NCBI GenBank assembly: GCA_019671005.1
Contig: CM033747.1
Span: 20,797,188 to 20,861,187 of the forward strand
Length of the DNA stretch: 64,000 nt
Direction: 5' to 3'
DNA from: Hibiscus mutabilis
Lineage: Eukaryota > Streptophyta > Magnoliopsida > Malvales > Malvaceae
Made by a program: the position numbers and the translations under genes. Positions 35,732 through 46,687 of this stretch are shown piece by piece. Under the pieces are notes generated by a model that was given only the letters and a program-made list of their open reading frames with translations, was not told the origin of the DNA and did not search any database. Each line of letters starts with the position of its first letter. Position 1 is the first letter of the stretch.

Positions 35732-37065
35732 GGGCAGAAATGAAGCCCATTGAGATGCAGACTTTTGAAAGGCCGGCTCATTATTGTAATGTGCAAGAAG
35801 AGATTGATGGAAATCCGTGGTACTATGACATCTTGCAGTATGTCAAGTCTCAAAACTATCCCGAAGGTGCAAATGATAATGATAGAAAAACACTCAGAAA
35901 AATAGCAGCGAGATATGTTCTAGATGGGGAAATCCTATATAAAAGAAGCCATGATCAAACATTACTGAGATGTGTGGATGCCCGGGAGGCGAAGGAGATT
36001 TTGGCAGAGGTACACGATGGTCTGTGTGGGACGCATGCCAACGAGCTGTCTATAGCCCGAAAGATTATGAGATATGGCTATTTCTGGTCTACCATGGAGG
36101 GAGATTGCATCGATTACGCTAGGAAATGCCACAAATGCCAAATTTATGCTGACAAGATTCACGCTCCTCCGTTACCTTTACACACCATGAATTCTCCGTG
36201 GCCTTTTGTAGCGTGGGGCATGGACGTCATTGGGAAGATTCACTCGAAGGCTTCCAACAGACACCGTTTTATTTTGGTCGCCATAGACTACTTCACCAAA
36301 TGGGTGGAGGCAGCGTCTTATGCCAATATCACAAGGACGACGATATGTAAATTCTTAAAGAAGGAGATCATGTGTCGATACGGTTTGCCAGAAAGGGTTA
36401 TCACCGACAACGCTTCCAATCTGAATAACAAACTAATGATGGAGGTGTGCAACCAATTCAAGATAACACACCATAACTCTACAGTCTATCGCCCTAAAAT
36501 GAACGGGGTAGTGGAAGCAGTAAACAAGAACATAAAGAAGATCATTGCGAAGACAACAGACACTTATAAGGATTGGCACAAGAAGTTTCCATTCGCTATT
36601 TTCTCCTATAGGACATCCATTTGCACATCCATAAGGGCAACGCCCTATTCTTTAGTGTATGGCACCGAAGCAGTACTCCCCATTGAGGTTTAGATTCCGT
36701 CGCTCCGAGTCCTAAATGAAGTAAAATTGGAAGAATCTGAATGGGTGTAAGCCAGATTCAACCAGTTGAATCTCATCGAAGAAAAGAGGCTAAAGGCCAT
36801 CTTCCATGGTCAAATATACCAAAAACGGATGATGCGGGCATACAACAAGAAGGTGTGCCCGAGAGAATTCAGAGAGGGAGATCTGGTGCTTAAGAAAATT
36901 CTCCCGATTCAGAAAGATTCTCAGGGAAAATGGATGCCCAACTGGGAAGGGCCATACGTTGTCAAGAAGGCATTTTCAGGAGGAGCATTAATCTTAACCG
37001 AAATGGATGGAGACGCGCTGAAAAATCCTGTAAATTCTGATGCCGTTAAGAAATACTATGTTTGA
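35683..37065 (+). pseudogene. Integrase of the Tat element with GPY/F module, two stops
   Basis: Integrase inserts the cDNA into host DNA. The frame is open for 336 codons and resumes after TAG 36691 and a TAA near 36748. The zinc-binding HHCC region spans EVHDGLCGTHANELS to CHKCQIYAD. The catalytic triad is visible: WGMDVIG, ITDNASN, and the Glu of NGVVEAVNK, with exactly 35 residues between the second Asp and the Glu (D,D35E). The C-terminal part (36766-37065) carries NWEGPYVVKKAFSGGAL, the GPY/F module of Ty3 integrases, and ends with AVKKYYV-stop. The catalytic core is the best-kept coding stretch of the element; both late stops could come from single C-to-T changes. Confidence 0.88.
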
Positions 37066-38149
37066 AAAAAAAGAGAAAGAAAAAGAAGAAGAAAAAAAAA
37101 GAAAGAAGAAAAGAGAAAAAGATAAAAAGAGGTGGAGCAAAAACCCGAAAGGGCGTTCTAAACCAAAAAAATGAAAATGGAGAGCTCAAGGCGAAAACCC
37201 AAAAAAGGGCATCTTGAAGCAAAGGAAGGATCCGAGTCGAAAACCCGTAAAGGGCGACTCAGATAAATTTAGAGGTTGAACCTCCAGAGAAAAGAGTCGT
37301 CCCCATGAGCCCCATGAAGAAGAAGCTCCAGGCAAAGGTTTTACTCCGGTTCACAGGATCATGCATCATTCATACTGTGGATACTAGGAGGTTTTGCATT
37401 TCATGATTGGCTTTTCCTTTTCCTCATGTTTTCTATGACTATCTCCAAATTGTTCCAAATCCTTAATCGTAATAAAATCACATTTTTGAGCTCTCGTTCC
37501 CTGTCTTCTTGTTATTTTTCATAAACATCATGCAAATAAGTTAATATAGGCTTATGATAAACAAGAGATTTCTAGGCATTACTGTGATCTAACCTCGAAG
37601 ATGCAGGTGATTAGAAAACAATATTAACCTTGCCCTCTAGCTGCCTACATGATGTATGTTGAAACAGGATGAGCAGAAGGCTTCGAGCACCAGGGTAAGA
37701 TGACCAATGGCACATGCCCTGCTTGTTTAAAGAAAGCATGCGAGACAACAAGAGAGATTTCCCAGGTGAAAACCCGGAAGGGCACCTAAAAAAACACAAA
37801 ACAAAAACACAAAACAAAAAACCTCTAAAGCGAAAACCCGAAAGGGCACTTTAGAACCTCGAATCAGAAATTTAGAAAAGAAAGGTTGGAATGGTTGAAC
37901 CCAACAGTGAAATGGGGTACCGCCCCTAGAAGAAGAAAAAAAGGAGAAAGCAAGCAGCAGAGAGTCGAGATTGACAGATGGTCGAAGCAGGCACACCAAG
38001 ATATTGATAATCATGCATCATGAATAGTTAGACATCCCTAGGATTAGGAGCATGCTAACTCATTTGTCATAGCATTTTGTCTTATTCTAGACAGGTATCT
38101 GCAGATTTAAAGAAGCATCGGTAGCCATTTTGGCATGAATCTCGAATGT
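37066..38149 (+). other. 3' untranslated region of the Tat element, proximal part
   Basis: It is purine-rich just after the integrase stop (37066-37130, AAAGAAGAA-type). It then carries repeated phrases based on 'CGAAAACCCGAAAGGGC' (about 37140, 37190, 37240, 37760, 37830), which are loosely self-complementary (CCCG...AAGGGC). No ORF is supportable. Confidence 0.65.
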
Positions 38150-38154
38150 GAAGA

Positions 38155-38790
38155 TAGAGGCTCTATATAGGAAGGGTCTATATTTTCAAGTGCCCACAAC
38201 GAAAGGTTCTATATAGGAAGAATTCGTCGCTCTGAGGCTTTAGGAGCTGAAAGTTTTATATAGGAAGGGCTTGCAGCTCCAGGGTGAAGACTAGCAGTTC
38301 TATATAGGAAGAACTCTCAGCCGAAGGAATTCACCCATGACATAGAAGGTTTTATATAGGGAAGACCCGTTGTGTTGAAGGCAAAGAGTCCTATATAGGA
38401 AGGGCTCCGAGCTTTACTGTCTTAGAGTGAGGGGTTCTATATAGGAAGAACCCGTAGCTCTGAGATCTCAGAAGCTAAAAGTTCCATATAGGAAGGACTG
38501 TCAGCTCCAGGGTTTGAAGACTAGCAGTTCTATATAGGAGGAACTCTCAGTCGAAAAATCCATCCGTGGTGTAGAAGGTTTTATATAGGAAAAACCCGCC
38601 GCGTTGAAGGCGAAGAGTTCTATACAGGAAGGACTCCAAGCTTTACTGTCTCAGAGTGAAAAGTTCTACATAGGAGGGACTCATAACTCGAGGCTTCAGA
38701 GTGAAGGGTTCTATATATGAAAGGCCTGTAGCTCCAAGATCAGAAGGTGAAGAAGTTCTATGTAGGAAGAACTTAAGAACCCGAAGATTC
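38155..38790 (+). repeat. Tandem array of about 14 stem-loops with constant TATATAGGA loop
   Basis: A stem-loop about every 45-60 bp, arranged in a larger repeat of about 230 bp (the GCTCCAGGG...GAAGACTAGCAG block occurs at about 38274 and 38503). Loops are TATATAGGA or one-base variants. Stems vary but pair: AGTTC/GAACT (38296-38315 and 38526-38545), GAGTCC/GGGCTC (38386-38407), GGGTTC/GAACCC (38432-38453), GGTTT/AAACC (38577-38596), GAGTTC/GGACTC (38615-38636) and AAGTTC/GAACTT (38753-38774). The third unit also has an outer stem GGAGCTG/CAGCTCC (38243-38249, 38274-38280). Two or three units are degenerate. Confidence 0.85.
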
Positions 38791-38905
38791 GGCTGAGGAA
38801 AAGCGGAGAGTTCCAAACGAACACGTGATTTCGAAGCTACCAACAGGGAAGTCGGATAAAAATGAGTGCTTATAATCTTTGCTTCGTTCTTATTTCACAA
38901 GAACA

Positions 38906-38921
38906 AGCAAAGAGGGGCAAC
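38906..38921 (+). other. Polypurine tract of the Tat element
   Basis: AGCAAAGAGGGGCAAC lies directly before the TG of the 3' LTR, where plus-strand priming occurs. Confidence 0.8.
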
Positions 38922-40271
38922 TGTAATCACTCATTTTTATTCGGTGTATAAGTATTGTGTTAATCTACTTTAGTTTATTAATTAATATATTATCATTGCA
39001 TGTATACGTATTATATTATATGTTCATTACTATAAGTGTGATTAATGTGTACGTAAACCATGTGTGTATGAGTATATACACATGTATGATTGTATTAATG
39101 TGTTACATATTAACGTTTGCATGTATATATTAATATGTGTGGATGTATGCATACGTATGGATGTTTGCACGTATATACTAATTTGTATGTACATATATTA
39201 TATATGTGTGTGCATATGTTGTTATTATTACTACTGTTATTATTACTATTATTATTAATGGTATTGGGCTGGAATTTAAATAAGATAAAAAAATATATAT
39301 TAAAACCCAAATTAGTCCAAGTCAAATTACAAGAAACCCAAAGCTAATATTTACATTAGGCCCAATCCGGCCCCAAACCCTAACCCACATCCTAAAAAAC
39401 CCTAACCCACATCGGATAATGGAGCCCTAATGCCCCATTTTATTTCGCGCAACTGCACAAGGGCCGTTGGATCAGATCTGGATCCAACGGCCACGTATGA
39501 AGCATAGAGACCCCTCGTCTGCCGCGTGAAGACCACGCGCGGGCTGTTGAATTATCCACTCGCGCGTGTGATACACGTACAAGGCCGGCCATCTTCTCCA
39601 GGCCACGTGGCACGATCCCGGGCTGCTACATCATTTCTGAAGCTTCATCTCAGCCGTTTGATCTTCGATCAATCCTAGCCGTTGCATCAGATCTGATCCA
39701 ACGGCCAGAAATATGTCTGCCAAGAGATCACCTCCACCATGCCTCTGCCACGCCACCAGCCCCAACCACCGTACTCAGATACACCAAAAAACACAAGGAA
39801 TACAAGCTATGTAGTATCATTTCAAATCCAACAAAAATATATGTATTTTATAGTACTTTCTACCGAAACATCAGACAAGATATATGTATGAGAGGTTGTA
39901 AGAACAAAGGGGAGGGGAGTTGTAACCAGTTTCCCAGAAATACAAAAAAGAATCTCATCCTCTTGTTCTTTTTTTCGAACACACAAAAACACACAAAGGT
40001 ATCCATTCATCTTTAGTGTTGCATGCATATGCTCTAAAAATAACAAAAGAAAAGGAGTGAGTGATTTACCTTCGGTCGTCAGTCCCACCACCAACAACAA
40101 GCCTAAATATGGTGAGGCGGCTAAGGAGGGAGACGTTCTTTCGGTCCCAGTTTTTTAAAAAAAATATAGTTTTTGCTTCGTATCTTCTTAGATCTAGGAA
40201 AAAGGGGAGTCTTTTCTTTGAATCCAAGTTTGAATTCTAGTTTGCGTTGAAGCAAGGTCATTTTGGTGGGT
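38922..40271 (+). repeat. 3' LTR of the Tat element, truncated
   Basis: It matches the 5' LTR from TGTAATCACTC through TTTTGGTGGGT, then stops. From about 40272 the sequence is LTR B. The missing part is about 1.9 kb, so a deletion or recombination removed the end and the right TSD. Confidence 0.85.
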
Positions 40272-41377
40272 TAACCTGCATAAATGCATTTCATCTATTA
40301 TAGCCCGACGTGCAATATAATGTGATACTTCGGTACACGATTCATCATAACCGACACCGTAGTGTCTACAACGCCGTAGCATCTTATGATGAGTACGTAC
40401 TCGAGGACACTCTTTGCTCCTCATACTCGCACAGTTTGTGCTATGTAACACCGTAGTGTTTGAATCGACTCCGTAGAGCTAACTCGATTCCGTAGAGTCT
40501 ATCTCGACCCCGAAGAGTCTATCTCGCACCGTATTGCTATGAAGCAGCTGCTAGGACTCTATGGATATCCAACTATACCAAAGACTTCACAATAGTAATT
40601 GGGAAAGATCAACATTATAATTATCATTCCATGTTCAAAGCATCAATATAAATCATAATTGTATGTATATATATCTAAAGTCATAATATCATTCTTACTC
40701 TATTAGTAGGAAATACGATAGACTTACTGGCCTATCCACATGCATAAAAGCATTTCATTAATTATAGTCCAAAGTACAATTTCATGTGAACCTATGGTAT
40801 ACGAGTCATCATAACGACACTGTAGTGTCTACAACAGCGTAACGTCTGATGGTGAGTACATACTCGAGGATACCCTTTGCTCCTCATTATGCTCATTTTG
40901 TGCTAGTCGACATCGAAGTGTCTAAACAACACTGTAGTGTCTGCAACGCCGTAGCGTCTTATGTCAACACCGAAGTGTCTAAACAACACCGTAGTGTCTG
41001 AAGTCAACACCGAAGTGTCTAGAACGCACCGTAGTGCTGGAACACAACTTCTAAGACTCTATGGATATCCAATTATACCAAAGACTCTCACACTAGTACT
41101 CAGGCATAACAATATAATATTTTCACATTCAATATCCAATCCATCAATACTATCATTCATAATTCGATAATGGGCAGTTCATACCCAAAATCTAAAATCC
41201 GATTTATCTTAGATAAAATTTTAAACTATGGCAATGTATCATACATGTCATATCATTTGTTCATAACATTCATACAATTATTAATTAACATGCATTTTGA
41301 TTAATATCAAGGTCGACTTGTCGCAAGTCGTCCTATTTATAACATGCCATACATACATATAATGCACTCACTCATAT

Positions 41378-41411
<34 letters not shown>

Positions 41412-44400
41412 AGTAAAAAAAGCACTCACCTTGGCCACTTAGCATGATACCTCACTAAGTCCTAGTTCGATCATTTCTTTCATAGTACCTCGAACTTTCT
41501 CTGATTCAAAATTGAATCCATTAATTACATAAATATAATAAAATATTTGTTAGATACAAATCTAACATTGTTAACTTAATTTACAAAACACAATTATTCG
41601 AATATAAAATATTTTTGAAAATTTCCCCAATTTCCATGTGATTGCCGATTTGGTCCTAAGGTCCTTAGTGACCATTTTGGACATCAAACAATTGTTCAAG
41701 CTTAAATTAAAACAATTCCATTACTACTTGTTCACTTTGGATTTTATCCCTTCAAGCTTCAAACATTACTAAAGTGACACTTTAGTCACTAAATTCGCAA
41801 AAGTACTTGAATTCATTCATTAACCAACTAATCTAACATTTCTAAAATTCTACCAACTTCCCTTTAATTTAGAGTACTGAACGAATTGGTCCTTTACAAA
41901 CAACTTCCATTTTCGAAATGGTCTTTCACCATTTCTTTTCTAGTCATTTCAATCCTTTACTTCCCAATTTCAACTTTAATGCTAGAATAAATTTCACAAT
42001 AATTCCCCTATATTTTCAATTCTAGTCGAATTGCTCACTTGACATAACAAAGGAAATTTAATCATTCTAACATTGAAACAAGGCTTTTAGTTTCATAATT
42101 CATTCATTTCCATCCTTGATTCAATTCCGTAACCAAATTCCTAAAACTTAGGGTTAGGGTTTATAACCTTGAACATATAATTAACTAGATTCAAGCTTAT
42201 TATTTTTCATGCCTACAACATCTTATTTATTCAAATCAAACTTCATATTCAACATGTATTCATAAATCTCATAATCTACATCTTCAAAAACATAAGCTAT
42301 ACTTAACCTTTCCATGCAAAACTACCATAAAAATGAAGAGAATTAAGCATAGATCACTTTACCTTAATTTAATTTACTTGAATCTAGCCTTTAAATCTTC
42401 AAAATTAGCTTGAAAATGAAAATTTCCTCTGTCTTTCTTCTCCACGGCATAGGCAAAATAAAATGGGCAAAATTTTTGTTTAATTTATAACTTAATATTA
42501 TCCTAATTAACTTAATTTTTCCACTTGTCTAATTAAAATGAATATTAAATTCATTTTAATCCAAAATTCTAATTTGCCCTTCAACTAATTTCATATTTAC
42601 AATTCTTCTTCAAAAATACCACTCCATTAAATTTGAACCAACTTTGGTTCCTTCATAACCGGCCATTCCTAAAGAAATCATAAAATTTTATTTTATGATT
42701 TTTATTCGATCCAATTACCTGATAATCACTTAATACGATTTTCCATTGATCGAACTGTCGAATCTAATCTAAAAATCTCATATCTCTAAATTCCATAAAT
42801 AAATATTATTATCATAATAAATCTCCCATATTTATGGAGTCAAATTTCAAAACTTTGACTCGATCTAATATACCGATAATTACCTAAATCTCTATTGGAT
42901 AAAATTTTTCCTTAAAATTCCTTTAACAAATATTCATACGAATTATTCCAGATTTTTCGAAGTCACTTATCGATCAAAACATAGATATGGGACATTCCTA
43001 GAGATCACCCATCCTAATTTTACTTTGGTCTGAGCACGCTTAACAATTTTATTCGATCTAAATTCGATACTTTCTACTATATCCTAATTCCCAAATCTGA
43101 TATCAAAATTCTTATTTTCATCAGATTTACCCTTATACTGAATAAAAATCACTTACTTGATATTTCACACTTAGTTTCCAAACTTCTTCATGCTTGCCGT
43201 TTTGGTCCTTCTATCATTCAAAAACTTTATTTTGATCCCAACATCAAAATTAAACTTGTACAATATCAAACTCTTCAATTCCAATCACTTAAATTAATTT
43301 TCCAACATAGTATTCATTAAATACGAGCTCAACAATCAAATTCTTAAACTTTACAAAGTTGACATTTTTGGTCCCTATTACAATATAATTAGGGATTTTC
43401 ATTCCAATCACCTCAAAACAACACATAGAACCATTTATCTTTCGATCATGTTATAAAATTCCATACCCTAACATAAACCCTAATTTTCAAAATTTAAGGG
43501 TTTTGCATCTAGACATAAAATTATTTCAAATCAAAGCTTGTAAATATCATTTCTATACTTGATTCAACTAAATCAAGCCTTAATTCAAACAAATCCACAA
43601 ACCCTAAATAAAACCCCAAATTCTAGGGTTAGGGTTTATATCTTCAAACATGAAATTAATCTAAATCTAAGCTTGATTTCAACTCCACAACACTTGATTT
43701 ACTTAAATCAATCTTCAATCTCTACATAGAACATGAAACCCTATTTTCTCTCTCATCAATAACATGAACAAATCTTCATAACTCTTTGCAAAATTACTAT
43801 CAAATGAAAGAAAATTAAACATAGATTAATCTTCTATCAAAAACATACCTTGAATCTTGTTTGGAAACCTTAAAAATGCCTACGAAATTTTTTGTGTGTA
43901 TTTCCCCCTTTTTCTCTCTTGCATTTCGAAATGAAGAGGAAGAAGATGAACAATTTTCTTCATCTTTTATCTTATTTTATGCCTTTTACTTAATTCCAAA
44001 TAACCCTCTAACTAGGTCTTATTTTCTAATTTGCCATTTTGTAAAATTCTAACTAAATCTAGTTAGAATCCAACCAAATTTAATAAAATATTCATAAAAT
44101 AATATTTTAACCCTTTACTTAGAATTAAAATGTAGGATTCATCTTATATCAAACTAAAAATATTCTCAACACTTGTAATAGACTTTTATAACCTTCTTTT
44201 ATCATATAGTAAAATCTCAAAAATTTTCAGTTCGATCCGGATATCTGAATTCCATTTAAACTTTGACTGCGATTTCCCAACAATCGAAATACCGGTTCAA
44301 ACCATAACTCCACATTCGATCCACACCCTTAGGTGATCTATCTATTTATGAAATGAAAACCCCTAACTTTTGGAAATTTACAACTTTAGTCCTTCAACTT

Positions 44401-44700
44401 TTCATATTTAGTCTTGTTCCACTCAAGTTTTGACTGCTTATCATTTTGGTCACTAAATTTTAAACTTCAATTCCCATTCCAATTTTCCTCAAATTTTGAC
44501 CAAACTTTGCAAGTACCCTAATTAGCTTGCCCCCTATCATCTGATGCTTTTAAATCTCAGAAATTCCTTTTCCATAACCCATAATCAAAGAAATCATAAC
44601 GTTTGCATTTTTGTTATTTTAGTCACTAAGATAGCTTTTAAGCTATTATCTTAGTACTAAATGATCCTTAATCAACTTAGTAAAAATTTGGGGTATTACA
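40272..44700 (-). mobile_element. Partial LTR, family B (second copy)
   Basis: It shares the CACTCACCTTGGCC and GAGCACGCTTAAC blocks with 1-4431, and its right end GGGGTATTACA is TGTAATACCCC on the minus strand. Its left part contains a direct repeat of about 300 bp with an offset of about 465 bp (CATAAATGCATTTCAT at about 40277; CATAAAAGCATTTCAT at about 40742) that holds the CGTA stem-loop array. A CA/TA microsatellite lies at 41379-41411. No coding frame is supportable; the ORF at 43861-44052 is compositional. Confidence 0.65.
40353..41037. repeat. Array of at least 12 stem-loops with constant CGTA/CGAA loop
   Basis: Perfect or wobble stems around a CGTA, CGAA or TGTA tetraloop: GACAC/GTGTC (40353-40366, 40816-40829), AACAC/GTGTT (40447-40460), GATTC/GAGTC (40486-40499, one G-T pair), GACAT/GTGTC (40909-40922, one wobble), ACGC/GCGT (40946-40957), ACAC/GTGT (40929-40940, 40967-40978, 40986-40997, 41007-41018) and GCAC/GTGC (41026-41037). 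Some units at 40371, 40467, 40506 and 40526 have one mismatch or a shortened stem. Confidence 0.85.
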
Positions 44701-45018
44701 ACACCACTTTAATATCTTTTTACAAAATTGCCATTATTAATATTTTACAACCTTTTGCAAAATAGGTCACTATTTAATTTAATATTAAATCAACCCATTT
44801 AAATTACCCAAATTCAATTTCGTCCTTTTACAAACTCATTAAAATATTTTCAAAAATTTTAGCCATAATAAATTTACCAAAGATCAATTTAATCAACTCA
44901 AATTATTTTATGGAATTAATTAATTAGCTAAAGCCTAACAAAAAATTCTAACCCGATTCCAATAATTCACTCGAATCTTCTAGCCTGTTTTTCGGGTGGT
45001 ATAACTCTCCCCCTCTTA
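44701..45018 (-). mobile_element. LTR start and PPT of a minus-strand chromovirus
   Basis: On the minus strand, 45018-45005 reads AAGAGGGGGAGAGT, a polypurine tract of the chromovirus type. It is preceded by the 'TTTCGAGGATGAAATTTCTT' block usual at the 3' end of chromovirus pol, and followed by TATACCACCC, a mutated TGTAACACCC LTR start. The LTR is interrupted at 44700 by LTR B. Confidence 0.55.
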
Positions 45019-45106
45019 AGAAATTTCATCCTCGAAATTTACTTAAAGGGAACAAAGCAAATACAAACCTTCTTTCATCCAACAGCTTCACCAATTACAC
45101 TTATGC

Positions 45107-46687
45107 CGCATTGTTTGCAATAGTGCCCTAAGGCATATTCTATGGACATGATATTTTGATTATTGAATTTATTATTATGATAAATTTGCATGCTTTGTAT
45201 ATATTATTATTCAAAATATCCCTAATCAATTATTATTGTGGGAAGAACAATAAGATAAGATTAGTATGGAGTTTGATAGATATTCATAAGATGAATATGT
45301 GAATGAGTTCAAATCAAATTCATATATGCATTTGTTGAGAACAAATATTAGGATTGACTCGTCTTAAGATTAATACATGGATTAAAGTTATATATTAATC
45401 TTATACAGTTGTGACATTGAATCCTTAGACCTGAAATTGCTACGGTTCTCAACATGATGACTATTATGTTTTGACATAGTCAAATATCGTTTTTAATCGG
45501 ACGATTATAAAGGTTATGCTTGAACATAATAAGGAATCATGCAGTGGGATGTGAGTGATTAAGATGCAATTTATCCCTCTTTACATAAGAGAGATATCTT
45601 TGGGCCCCTCGATGATTGAGACTGAGAAATGCATGGCTGTGCTGAAATGAGTTGACAGAGATCAATGTCATTTGTTTAGTCAGTTCAATTGGGCATCGAG
45701 AAACTGAAGATAGAACGATATAAGGTTAACATTTTCCATGCCTTATATTCTATTAGGATATCGTGAGATAAAAGGATTATGACATAAACTGAATTAAGGT
45801 TGTCTCAGATTATGAGCTTTTCATTTAACTTGGGTAGTCATAATGTCTTGCTAGAGGCCGCTTATGACTTGTAGAATAAAATGTGATTTTATCTACTGCC
45901 AACGCTAATTGAACCTATAAGGCCGCACACTAAGAATGAATAAGAATGGTTGTGGTTATTACTCCCAATAATAAATTTAAGATAATGCGATTATTTTAAA
46001 TTATATTGAGAGATATTATTTATTCGAATTTAAAGAAGTTAAATTCGTATTCTTGTGATATAATATTTTATTTATTTTATTATTTTTTGAAAATAATATT
46101 AAATAAATAATATTATTAAATAATCTTATTATCTAGATTTGATTAGATTTAAATTCCTTATTGGATAAGAAATCTGTTTTCAAATATATTATTTATTTTA
46201 AATAAATAATATTATTAAAAAAATCACATTATCTAGATTTTGGTTGAACTTGAATTCCTTATCAGATAAAGGAATTTATTTATAATTTATTTAAAAGAGT
46301 TTTAATTAAATTATAATAAGTGAACTCAATCTAACCTTAATCAAGTCATATATATATGTATGTATGCCAAGGGGCTGTAGACTAGAGATTTTCGAACAAC
46401 CACCAAGACCGCAAAAATTTATTTTCGAAATTTTGTGAGGAACTAGCATTCTGATAGCCATTCATTGTCTATTCGCGTGTGGGTACTTGTAGATGGCGGT
46501 CGTCTTTTAGAAAGGCAACGCCTCAACACAACCGAAATCCTGAATCATAAATCAAGGTAATTTTTTATTTCCTCTTCATACATTAATATGATTGCATGAG
46601 ATATTGGAAATTCCTCATAGGATATTTTTCCACTGCATTTATATGCCTGATTAGATCAGTTTATTTCCTATGAAAACCAACACGCAT
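45107..46687 (+). mobile_element. Solo LTR, probably Copia-type, with perfect 5-bp TSD
   Basis: The LTR is 45112-46682 (1,571 bp), starting TGTTTGCAATAGTGCC and ending AAAACCAACA, flanked by CGCAT on both sides (45107-45111, 46683-46687). No internal region is present. Assignment to Copia is from general LTR style and is uncertain, as is the strand; the TSD and the TG/CA ends are direct observations. It sits inside the decayed chromovirus interior. Confidence 0.75.

Larger units (their letters stand above)
23432..40271 (+). mobile_element. Tat/Ogre-type Ty3-gypsy retrotransposon (over 16.8 kb), degenerate
   Basis: Boundaries: 5' LTR 23432-26712, PBS 26715, coding region 27399-37065, 3' UTR array, PPT at about 38906-38921, and a 3' LTR from 38922 cut at about 40271. 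Diagnostic features of the Tat clade are all present: very long LTRs, a tRNA-Arg-type PBS, an extra ORF upstream of gag, and a second (archaeal-type) RNase H between RT-RNase H and integrase. Where they overlap, the two LTRs differ by roughly 2% by eye in the first 300 bp, suggesting a fairly recent insertion. Left-flank pentamer is AGTCT; the right TSD is lost. Many stops and frame changes make it non-autonomous now. Confidence 0.9.

Noticed and set aside
38155..38790. Regularly spaced repeat array resembling a CRISPR array
   Set aside because: The repeats are short, vary in the stems, sit in a plant retrotransposon UTR and have no cas genes. Spacers are themselves repeated with a period of about 230 bp.
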